Shown here one piece after another: positions 1 to 4,295 of a DNA stretch of 6,387 nucleotides. Source of the DNA: Nitrospira sp. (lineage in GTDB: Bacteria; Nitrospirota; Nitrospiria; Nitrospirales; Nitrospiraceae). Within the stretch, counting starts at the first letter, position 1. Each line of letters opens with the position of its first letter. The stretch is taken from positions 1-6,387 of the forward strand of contig SWDL01000477.1 of NCBI GenBank assembly GCA_005116795.1, given 5' to 3'. Below the pieces are notes generated by a model. It searched no databases, had not been told where the DNA came from, and saw nothing but the letters and a program-made list of their open reading frames with translations. The position numbers and the translations under genes are program-made.

Positions 1-115
1 GGATGCGTGCCCCCTCCGTTCGGTCCGTGACGCAGGCCGTGGGCGTTGAGAAGAAGGCGCACCCCGACACCGCACTTAGGACTGCGAGACCCATCGCCGC
101 GGGTAATGACTTCAT
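1..115 (-). CDS. N-terminal part of a putative lipoprotein, cut by the left window edge
   Basis: On the minus strand an ATG at 115-113 opens a frame that runs without a stop for 38 codons to the window edge. The residues form a textbook lipoprotein signal: a Lys at position 2, a hydrophobic stretch of about 15 residues, and the lipobox VSGC with the lipidated Cys at residue 19. After the lipobox come small and polar residues and a second Cys at 28. A purine-rich Shine-Dalgarno (GGGGGAGGGA) ends a few bases before the ATG. About three quarters of the third codon positions are G or C, as expected for a real gene here. By the general rule for this signal the protein would be exported by Sec, lipidated and held in the inner or outer membrane. 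The functional part lies outside the window, so no family can be named. A plus-strand frame over the same bases lacks any protein-like character. Confidence 0.72.
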   Translation of the reverse strand, partial: MKSLPAAMGLAVLSAVSGCAFFSTPTACVTDRTEGARI

Positions 116-253
116 GGCTCCCTCCCCCAACAGCAGAATGCGCCGCCCCCACGTTCGCGCGCACCTCCTGAATCCCCCTCGCTCAGCATGGTCATCCGGG
201 ATAGATCATGAGAAAAGACACCCGATTCCTTGCATTCCCACTCATGCCACAGT

Positions 254-298
254 CACGGCCTCAACGTCGTTGACACTTCCGCGATGCCGGCAGCCGTG
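254..298. other. Nested inverted repeats downstream of the thiamine-binding gene
   Basis: An outer 6-bp inverted repeat, CACGGC at 254-259 and GCCGTG at 293-298, encloses a perfect 13-base palindrome (TCAACG, T, CGTTGA at 261-273) and the 8-base palindrome TGCCGGCA at 285-292. It begins about 15 bases past the stop of the leftward gene at 313-621. It could end or protect that transcript, but no T-run follows on the minus strand, so it is not a standard intrinsic terminator. The rest of 116-312 shows no convincing promoter. Confidence 0.35.
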
Positions 299-312
299 CT
301 GAATCACACGCG

Positions 313-621
313 CTAGGTCTTCAGTTTCCGCTTGAGGCGCTTTTCGATGCTGGCGACTTTGCCGGAGAGACGGCCGGCGTAGCCCTTGCGGTAGTCCACT
401 TTGATGGTGCAGGAGATCCGCTTGCAGTCCTTGCTCATCCGCTCGTAGCACTTCTTCACGACGCGAAAGACGTCGTCCCACTCCCCTTCGAGGACCGTTC
501 CCATCGGATTGAGCCGGTAATCCACCCCGCTCTTGTCGATGATCTCTAGCGACCGTGAGACGTACGTTCCCACGCTCTCCCCTTTGCCGAGTGGCGACAT
601 GCTGAACTCTAAGAGAACCAT
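313..621 (-). CDS. MTH1187 family thiamine-binding protein (DUF77)
   Basis: A 102-residue protein, the usual full length for the MTH1187/YkoF-like thiamine-binding family (Pfam Thiamine_BP, formerly DUF77). Family hallmarks are visible in order: an N-terminal beta strand with a small-residue turn (LEFSMSPLGKGES), the helix YVSRSLEIIDKSG, the signature YRLNPMGTVLEGEWDDV at residues 35-51, and a final strand and basic tail (IKVDYRKG, then RLKRKLK). Members form ferredoxin-like oligomers in the cytoplasm; several bind thiamine, but their physiological role is not settled. The ATG at 621 follows the purine-rich GGGGAAAGAAAAG, which fills the whole 13-bp gap after the upstream precorrin-2 dehydrogenase gene. 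The two are therefore probably co-transcribed. The link between siroheme synthesis and this protein is by position only. No catalytic residues are expected. The family call is firm; the function is inferred from the family. Confidence 0.88.
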   Translation of the reverse strand: MVLLEFSMSPLGKGESVGTYVSRSLEIIDKSGVDYRLNPMGTVLEGEWDDVFRVVKKCYERMSKDCKRISCTIKVDYRKGYAGRLSGKVASIEKRLKRKLKT

Positions 622-634
622 CTTTTCTTTCCCC

Positions 635-1333
635 TCATGTATGGCTTGACGTGACAGACAGAACAGGCTGAATAGGCCTACAGGCTATCAAGAAGACCGG
701 CATCCATGATTTTTTTCTCTGCTCCAGCCAGCCCTTCGGGTACTCGATCTTGGCCGACAACTTAAAGCCCTCAACAGCGCCCTTGAGGACAGCGCGGCGC
801 TTTTCGGCGTCTTCCTCGCTCTTCAGGATCTCCTCCCGCAACTTGCCCAGCCAATCCAGGTAGGCGTGAAACTCCTGATCGAACACCGGCTCCAAATCCT
901 GACGCAACCGGCCGGCGAGAGCTGGAGCCATCCCGCTCGTGCTGATGGCCATCCGTAGATGCCCCTGCCGCACCATGGCCGGCAACATCGCCGTCGATTC
1001 GTGTGGGTGGTCCACCGAGCACAGCACGAAGCGTTCCTTGAGCGACAGTTCATAGAGCGTCTTCGCAAAATCGACATCTCCTTTGAGGGTATTGATGACC
1101 AACGAGACCCCCTGGGCATCGGTCATCTGAAAGGTCCGCCCCCGATGCAGGATCTTCGCCGCAGCCGCGAGCTTCCGCAGCGGTTCATTGAGCGTAGGGC
1201 TGACCACGGTCACCTTGGCGCCGGCATGGAGCAGACGTTCGACCTTGTCGGCCGCCTCCTCATCCCCGCCTAGCACCAGGCAGGGCCGGCCCTTGAGATC
1301 TAACGAGAGTTGAAACCCTGGATTGGCAGCCAT
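635..1333 (-). CDS. Precorrin-2 dehydrogenase / siroheme synthase N-terminal (Met8/CysG-N type)
   Basis: A 232-residue cytoplasmic enzyme of siroheme synthesis, expected to oxidise precorrin-2 to sirohydrochlorin with NAD+ and perhaps to insert iron. It matches the N-terminal half of CysG and the yeast Met8 fold. Residues 17-46 form the Rossmann nucleotide site (CLVLGGDEEAADKVERLL...AGAKVTVVSP), with GGD in place of the usual GGG. Residues 104-110 (LCSVDHP) carry Asp108, which aligns with the catalytic Asp104 of CysG. Residues 117-147 (LPAMVRQGHLRMAISTSG..PALAGRLR) form the conserved dimer segment. There is no methyltransferase domain, so precorrin-2 must be made elsewhere. I chose the ATG at 1333 because GAGGA precedes it and homology begins soon after. 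An in-frame GTG at 1387 would add 18 residues (EEA repeats), but it lacks a ribosome site and lies almost at the predicted transcript start. Siroheme serves sulfite and assimilatory nitrite reductases. Confidence 0.9.
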   Translation of the reverse strand: MAANPGFQLSLDLKGRPCLVLGGDEEAADKVERLLHAGAKVTVVSPTLNEPLRKLAAAAKILHRGRTFQMTDAQGVSLVINTLKGDVDFAKTLYELSLKERFVLCSVDHPHESTAMLPAMVRQGHLRMAISTSGMAPALAGRLRQDLEPVFDQEFHAYLDWLGKLREEILKSEEDAEKRRAVLKGAVEGFKLSAKIEYPKGWLEQRKKSWMPVFLIACRPIQPVLSVTSSHT

Positions 1334-1360
1334 AGCTTCCTCAGCCTCCTCAGCTTCCTC
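1334..1360 (-). repeat. Three tandem 9-bp units containing Shine-Dalgarno cores
   Basis: On the minus strand three adjoining 9-mers, GAGGAAGCT, GAGGAGGCT and GAGGAAGCT, lead straight into the ATG at 1333. Each contains a GAGGA core. The nearest copy has 4 bases between GAGGA and ATG; the middle copy (GAGGAGG) is too far for ordinary initiation. Read from the upstream GTG these units would encode repeated Glu-Glu-Ala. I interpret them as a duplicated ribosome-binding site. Confidence 0.6.
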
Positions 1361-1400
1361 ATGATCGGATGAACCCTGCGATGGCACTCACACAGCGTGT

Positions 1401-1429
1401 ATCTTACAACAACCTCCCGCTCCCACCAA
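1401..1429 (-). promoter_or_regulatory. Putative sigma-70 promoter of the siroheme / thiamine-binding operon
   Basis: On the minus strand TTGGTG (plus 1424-1429) and TAAGAT (plus 1401-1406) are separated by exactly 17 bases. Transcription would begin near 1394, giving a leader of about 60 bases to the ATG at 1333. That start leaves essentially no room for initiation at the alternative GTG at 1387. Prediction only, from spacing and partial consensus. Confidence 0.45.
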
Positions 1430-1475
1430 CGGTGAGACTCGCGCACCGGGTCTCCCCTTTTCGCCGCCCCCTCGG

Positions 1476-1481
1476 TATAAT
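1476..1481 (+). promoter_or_regulatory. Perfect TATAAT -10 box of the CcmI-like gene
   Basis: A consensus TATAAT lies 41 bases before the ATG at 1523, in an otherwise GC-rich gap. No good -35 hexamer is found 15-18 bases upstream (the region is C/T-rich), so an activator or weak constitutive use is possible. Transcription would start near 1488. AAGGGA at 1508-1513 is a fair ribosome site, 9 bases before the ATG. Confidence 0.45.
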
Positions 1482-1522
1482 GCCCACACATTGCCACAGG
1501 CTCACTGAAGGGAATCACACCG

Positions 1523-1975
1523 ATGCAGAAGAGCACCGTTCAAACGTTGATGATGGCCGGCGGGATCATCGGCCTGGCGGCGCTGGCGGCCGGCATGGGG
1601 CTCGCCCACGGGTGCGATGAACAGGAGGGCTCCGGCACGATCGCCGGCCAGGTCTCCATTACGCCGGAACTCGCGTCCAAAGTCGCGCCGACTGATGTCC
1701 TCTTTGTGATCGTGAGACGCCCCGGAGGCGCGCCCCGTCCCCTCGCCGTGAAGCGCATCGAGGGCCCGCGCTTTCCCGTCTCCTTCGAGATTACGAATAA
1801 GGATGTGATGGTGCAAGGATCGGAGTTGCGAGGCATGGTGGATGTGGTGGCCCGGCTGGACAAGGACGGTCGCGCGGGCCCACCGCAGCCGGGAGATCTC
1901 GAAGGGCAGTTCGAGAAGAACCCGACGTTACCGGGGGGGACGAATCTGCAGATCCTGATCAGCAAAGAACACTAG
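1523..1975 (+). CDS. Membrane-anchored protein with a free-standing CcmI/CycH C-terminal domain
   Basis: A 150-residue exported protein. Residues 1-8 are polar with one Lys, and 9-29 form a hydrophobic segment. Cys31 follows (AHGC); with His at -2 this is a poor lipobox, so the anchor may be either an uncleaved helix or lipid. From about 37 the sequence follows the pattern of the C-terminal beta domain of the cytochrome c maturation protein CcmI/CycH: SGTIAGQVSITPELASKVAP, then DVLFVIVRR, then PLAVKRI, FPVSFEIT, VDVVARLDKDG and PGDLEG at 124-128. In CcmI that domain sits after membrane helices and TPR repeats, and the protein presents apocytochrome c to the haem ligase. Here the helices and TPRs are missing, so the role is likely a periplasmic partner of haem-protein assembly; this is inference. 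The stop codon overlaps that of the convergent HNH gene. No other cytochrome-maturation gene is adjacent. Confidence 0.78.
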   Translation: MQKSTVQTLMMAGGIIGLAALAAGMGLAHGCDEQEGSGTIAGQVSITPELASKVAPTDVLFVIVRRPGGAPRPLAVKRIEGPRFPVSFEITNKDVMVQGSELRGMVDVVARLDKDGRAGPPQPGDLEGQFEKNPTLPGGTNLQILISKEH

Positions 1976-2517
1976 CCGTCGGGCGCTTCTGCATCCAACT
2001 CGACATTCCAATACAGATAGTCCCGCCAGTTTTCCGGCCAGTTCCGAATGCCGATGGTGATGGTAATCACCGGGTTCCAGCGGGGCTTGAGCGGCCTCTT
2101 GACCAGCTTCATCCCGGCTTCTTCCGGCGTGCGACCGCTCTTGCGATTATTGCATCGCCAGCAGGCCGTGACGATATTCTCCCACGTCTTCCGCCCGCCT
2201 TTCGCAATGGGGACGACGTGGTCGAAGGTCAGCTCTTCAGTTCGAAACTTGTGATTACAGTACTGACAACTGTAACTGTCCCGGGTGAAGATGTTGATGC
2301 GGGAAAACTTGACCGCCCGATGGCTGTCCTTGAGACGCACCATCTTGAGAAGGCGCATGACGGAGGGGAGCTTGACCGAGAAGGACACCCCGCGGATTTC
2401 CCGATCGTAGACCTCCAGAACTTCGACCTTCCCCTGCCAGAGCAGGCAGATGGCCTTCTGCCAATCCACAACGCGAAGCGGCTCATACGTGGCATTGAGT
2501 AGCAACGTCAGTTCCAT
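1972..2517 (-). CDS. HNH endonuclease family protein
   Basis: A 181-residue cytoplasmic protein. Residues 5-70 (LLNATYEPLRVVDWQKAICLL and onward) form the N-terminal module that commonly precedes HNH in a widespread bacterial family. The HNH module spans about 82-135. Zinc-type cysteines are C84, C87, C119 and C122, with Asp99-His100 of the DH pair, Asn114, and Asn123 at the third metal position (NNRKSG). Members are expected to be metal-dependent nucleases; the target of this solitary type is not known to me. I prefer the ATG at 2517, preceded by GAGGG and GGAGGG, over in-frame starts at 2541 (GTG) and 2538 (ATG), which lack a ribosome site. No methylase, specificity subunit or immunity gene is adjacent, so it does not look like a restriction or toxin module. 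The C-terminal tail (residues 136-181) is Trp-rich. Confidence 0.87.
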   Translation of the reverse strand: MELTLLLNATYEPLRVVDWQKAICLLWQGKVEVLEVYDREIRGVSFSVKLPSVMRLLKMVRLKDSHRAVKFSRINIFTRDSYSCQYCNHKFRTEELTFDHVVPIAKGGRKTWENIVTACWRCNNRKSGRTPEEAGMKLVKRPLKPRWNPVITITIGIRNWPENWRDYLYWNVELDAEAPDG

Positions 2518-2576
2518 TGCACCCTCATGTCCCTCCATCACAGGCTGTCATCGACGGGGCACGACTCAGTACATTT

Positions 2577-2599
2577 GGGTATGTATGCCATACATTCCC
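2577..2599. promoter_or_regulatory. Operator-like 23-bp palindrome between the HNH and Rieske genes
   Basis: Perfect 7-bp arms ATGTATG (2581-2587) and CATACAT (2589-2595) around a single C are extended by GGG (2577-2579) and CCC (2597-2599) across one T:T mismatch. TACATT also occurs as a direct repeat at 2570-2575 and 2591-2596, 21 bp apart (about two helical turns). It lies 60 bp upstream of the HNH ATG and about 137 bp upstream of the Rieske ATG. On the minus strand TTGATT (plus 2605-2610) has a poor -10 within the palindrome 17 bases on. A regulator binding here would be placed to control the HNH promoter. The regulator is unknown. Confidence 0.5.
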
Positions 2600-2646
2600 T
2601 GAGAAATCAAGCTCTTGGCCGACGTGTCACGATCCGGCACCCCCCC

Positions 2647-2675
2647 TTGTCCACCCAGTCAAATGCGGGTAAGCT
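2647..2675 (+). promoter_or_regulatory. Possible sigma-70 promoter of the Rieske gene
   Basis: TTGTCC (2647-2652) and TAAGCT (2670-2675) are 17 bases apart, directly after a run of seven C (2640-2646). The -10 match is weak. Transcription would start near 2682, leaving a leader of about 54 bases. Confidence 0.3.
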
Positions 2676-2735
2676 TCGCCCAGCCGACGTGCGGCCCACT
2701 CAGTTGTTCAACACCTTCCTTGCGAGGAGTCGTCC

Positions 2736-3044
2736 ATGCCGAATCTCGTGGCGGTGGCCAAGACCTCCGATCTCCCGGTCGGCTCATGCCTCTCGGTCGA
2801 AGCAGAGGGAATGGGGCTGGCCTTATGCAATGTAAACGGAACAGTGTCCGCCCTCGACAACACCTGTCCACACGCGGGGGGGCCGCTGGGAGAAGGAACC
2901 ATCGAGGGGGAGTGTGTGGTCTGTCCCTGGCACGGGTGGCGTTACCACGTGGCCACCGGTGAGCGGCCGGAGAATCCGGACTTCAAGGTCGAATGTTTTC
3001 CGGTCGTCATTGAGGGGGATGTGATTAAAGTGACCCTGCCGTGA
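2736..3044 (+). CDS. Small Rieske-type [2Fe-2S] ferredoxin (NirD / dioxygenase-ferredoxin-like)
   Basis: A 102-residue soluble protein made of a single Rieske domain, the usual size for NirD-like and dioxygenase-type ferredoxins. The cluster motifs are complete: C-P-H with Cys44 and His46 (CPHAGGPLGEG) and C-P-W-H with Cys63 and His66 (CPWHGWRY). Two Cys and two His therefore hold the [2Fe-2S] centre. There is no signal peptide or Tat motif and no disulfide Cys pair of the bc1-type Rieske, so it should be cytoplasmic and serve as a small electron carrier or oxidoreductase subunit. The ATG at 2736 is preceded by GAGGAG at 2724-2729, a strong site with 6-base spacing. No large nitrite reductase or oxygenase subunit is adjacent, so the partner is unknown and NirD should not be assigned. 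Just after its TGA begins the hairpin element shared with the convergent neighbour. Confidence 0.9.
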   Translation: MPNLVAVAKTSDLPVGSCLSVEAEGMGLALCNVNGTVSALDNTCPHAGGPLGEGTIEGECVVCPWHGWRYHVATGERPENPDFKVECFPVVIEGDVIKVTLP

Positions 3045-3136
3045 TGCATGAAGCGTCATGCGCGGGAGAGCGGGAGAGGCGCGAGTTGTCTCGCGAGTCT
3101 CGCTTGTCTCGTCGCGATTGACGGGTGTTGCATCAC
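3041..3136. repeat. Convergent-gap palindromic element A (terminator/REP-like)
   Basis: A nested inverted repeat fills the gap between two convergent genes. The 8-bp outer arms are GTGATGCA (3041-3048, containing the Rieske stop) and TGCATCAC (3129-3136). Inside are a perfect 6-bp hairpin GCATGA/TCATGC (3046-3061, loop AGCG) and a long imperfect hairpin at 3061-3116: CGCG pairs with CGCG, GAGA with TCTC twice, and a core CGCGAG-TTGT-CTCGCG (3080-3095). No T-tract follows on either strand. It probably acts as a bidirectional 3' end structure. It shares the word TCTCGCTTGTC (3098-3108) with element B at 4833-4843, inverted. Confidence 0.6.
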
Positions 3137-3144
3137 ATTCCGGA

Positions 3145-3663
3145 TCAACTTGTGGGCATCGGCGGAACCAGCGGGTTGGGAGGCACTTCATTGAACGGCA
3201 TGAGATCCTCCGCAGCCATCGAGAGCGGCTCCACGGATCTCCGCTTCAGATTCACGCGCCAGACATATTCGCGCTCGAACCAATCCCGAAATCCCTGCTC
3301 CCGTATGAACATTTTCACCAGATAGCGGTCGGGCGACTCCCCGTCTTTTTCCACGCGCCACTCTCCCAGCCGCACGCCCTGCCCTCGCTCCCGCATCTGC
3401 TTCACCCGTTCATTCACGGCCTGCAGGATCGTCGGCGCGTGCTTGGCCCCATGGGTCTGCACCAGAGCCATCGCTTCGGCCGCGCGCGGATCGGCCATGG
3501 GATTGAGGGCCGGCGGTTTCAACGCCCAGTAGAGGCCGCCCCCTCCGAGCAAGAGAACCACGACCGCCACGTGAATCCGCCTCACCCAGGGCGAGGCCGT
3601 GTCGGACTCTGGGTCACGCTCCGGCTCGACAGGCGACGGTCGGGAGTGATCTGATCGTGACAT
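3145..3663 (-). CDS. Single-pass membrane protein of unknown function
   Basis: I do not recognise this 172-residue protein. Residues 1-28 are polar, rich in Ser, Pro and charge, and end in basic residues (WVRRI). Residues 31-48 (HVAVVVLLLGGGGLYWAL) form one membrane helix, with the basic side placing the N terminus in the cytoplasm. The remaining 120 or so residues would be periplasmic: a helical part (about 58-93), then probable strands with conserved-looking aromatics (WRV, DRYLVKMFI, WFEREYVWRVNLKRRSVEPL) and a proline-rich tail. There is no lipobox, Cys pair or catalytic motif. The ATG at 3663 has no clear ribosome site, but no better in-frame start precedes the helix and a good promoter lies about 50 bases upstream. 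The layout resembles small accessory proteins of membrane complexes; no function is assigned. Confidence 0.72.
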   Translation of the reverse strand: MSRSDHSRPSPVEPERDPESDTASPWVRRIHVAVVVLLLGGGGLYWALKPPALNPMADPRAAEAMALVQTHGAKHAPTILQAVNERVKQMRERGQGVRLGEWRVEKDGESPDRYLVKMFIREQGFRDWFEREYVWRVNLKRRSVEPLSMAAEDLMPFNEVPPNPLVPPMPTS

Positions 3664-3722
3664 GCGTGGTGGGAACTCTGAGTGATCACCAGGCCGTTCT
3701 TGACTGCCGGCCCTTGAAGAAA

Positions 3723-3751
3723 TTTGTAGAGTGCGCGTCCCAAAAAGTCAA
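3723..3751 (-). promoter_or_regulatory. Strong putative sigma-70 promoter of the membrane-protein gene
   Basis: On the minus strand TTGACT (plus 3746-3751, 5 of 6 consensus) and TACAAA (plus 3723-3728, 4 of 6) are exactly 17 bases apart. Transcription would begin near 3716, about 52 bases before the ATG at 3663. The 8-bp palindrome GTGATCAC (3682-3689) lies in the leader. Confidence 0.55.
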
Positions 3752-3771
3752 TCGTGTCGAGCCGCCCCGTC

Positions 3772-3806
3772 TTGACAACCCGGCGCGCCGATATGGTACA
3801 AGTACC
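3772..3806 (+). promoter_or_regulatory. Putative promoter of the ferredoxin-MoaB pair with overlapping inverted repeat
   Basis: A perfect TTGACA at 3772-3777 is followed after 19 bases by TACAAG (3797-3802), preceded by TGG, which makes an extended -10. The inverted repeat GGTAC-AA-GTACC (3795-3806) covers the -10, where a repressor could sit. The 10-bp palindrome CGGCGCGCCG (3781-3790) fills the spacer. The -35 boxes of this and the opposite promoter are 20 bp apart, back to back. Transcription from here would leave a leader of roughly 130 bases. Confidence 0.48.
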
Positions 3807-3823
3807 GTGGCGATCGATCCGCA

Positions 3824-3836
3824 CCTTCCGGGAAGG
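3824..3836 (+). promoter_or_regulatory. 13-bp perfect palindrome in the ferredoxin leader
   Basis: CCTTCC (3824-3829), one G, then GGAAGG (3831-3836). It lies downstream of the predicted transcription start and 104 bases before the ferredoxin ATG, so it could be an operator or a small leader hairpin. No partner regulator is visible. The rest of the leader to 3928 shows no other structure I can support. Confidence 0.35.
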
Positions 3837-3940
3837 ACCCCTGTCACCATCCACATGCCCCCATGGCGCATCTTCAGTCGCCCGATCACCTCTCATTGAA
3901 GCACCCAGTCACTCTTCGATACTTCGATAAAGGAGACGAC

Positions 3941-4270
3941 ATGCCGAAGCCGACATATCATATCCTGGTCTGCAGTAACACCAGGCCCCCAGGCCATCCC
4001 AAGCCGTCCTGCGGCTCCCAGGGAGCCGGCCAACTGCTCATGGCCTTCAGCATGGGGCTGATGGAACGAGGCATTCCACCGGGGCAGATCCTGGTGACCG
4101 GATCCGCCTGTCTCGGACCCTGCGAACAGGGTCCGACCGTCGTCGTCTATCCGGACGGCACCTGGTACTCGAAGGTGAAGGAGACCGACATCCCTGCCAT
4201 TCTCGACGAACACATCGGCAAGGGCACCCCGGTGGCCCGCCTGAATCCGAACGCAATTTGGGAAGGATAA
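3941..4270 (+). CDS. Thioredoxin-like [2Fe-2S] ferredoxin
   Basis: A 109-residue soluble electron carrier of the thioredoxin-like [2Fe-2S] ferredoxin family (Aquifex Fd4, Clostridium pasteurianum 2Fe ferredoxin, NuoE C-terminal fold). The four cluster cysteines are Cys11, Cys24, Cys57 and Cys61. They sit in the family motifs VCSNTRPPGHPKPSCG (10-25) and GSACLGPCEQGPTVVVYPDGTWY (54-76). The tail IGKGTPVARL also matches the family. The start at 3941 has AAAGGAG five bases before it. An in-frame ATG at 3863 would add 26 unrelated residues with no ribosome site and is rejected. The gene lies 25 bp before moaB on the same strand, with no terminator between, so the two are probably one transcript. 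Family function is low-potential electron transfer; the partner is unknown, and a link to molybdenum cofactor or a molybdoenzyme is suggested only by position. Confidence 0.91.
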   Translation: MPKPTYHILVCSNTRPPGHPKPSCGSQGAGQLLMAFSMGLMERGIPPGQILVTGSACLGPCEQGPTVVVYPDGTWYSKVKETDIPAILDEHIGKGTPVARLNPNAIWEG

Positions 4271-4295
4271 TCAACACCTCGAACCTAGGCCACGC

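Noticed and set aside
230..252. Sigma-54-like TGGCAT...TGCA on the minus strand before the lipoprotein gene
   Set aside because: The GG-to-GC spacing is 13 instead of the required 10 bases.
3..302. A 99-codon plus-strand open frame at the left edge
   Set aside because: No ribosome site and no domain-like pattern. It overlaps the lipoprotein start on the other strand, which has far better support.
1334..1387. Eighteen-residue N-terminal extension of the siroheme enzyme from GTG 1387
   Set aside because: GTG without an SD, starting within about 7 bases of the predicted transcription start. The family begins near the internal ATG, which has a strong SD.
1933..1939. Runs of seven G/C (1933-1939, 2640-2646, 2876-2882) as phase-variation tracts
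   Set aside because: Seven bases is common in a high-GC genome. Two runs lie inside well-conserved coding codons (PGG, AGGP).
1972..2517. HNH protein as part of a restriction, toxin-immunity or IscB-like system
   Set aside because: No methylase, immunity, RuvC or guide-RNA-like sequence beside it. It has the layout of the common solitary HNH family.
2518..2541. Upstream starts (GTG 2541, ATG 2538) for the HNH gene
   Set aside because: Neither has a ribosome site. The extra codons coincide with the purine-rich SD of the ATG at 2517.
2736..3044. Naming the Rieske protein NirD
   Set aside because: The domain alone cannot separate NirD from dioxygenase ferredoxins, and no NirB is adjacent.
3041..3136. 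Convergent-gap elements as MITEs or transposon remnants
   Set aside because: The outer arms are only 7-8 bp, partly made of stop codons, and no target-site duplication is visible.
3855..3940. Leader peptide of 14 codons at 3855-3899 and a 26-residue extension of the ferredoxin from 3863
   Set aside because: No SD for either. The extension has no homology to the ferredoxin family, and a near-perfect SD marks the ATG at 3941.
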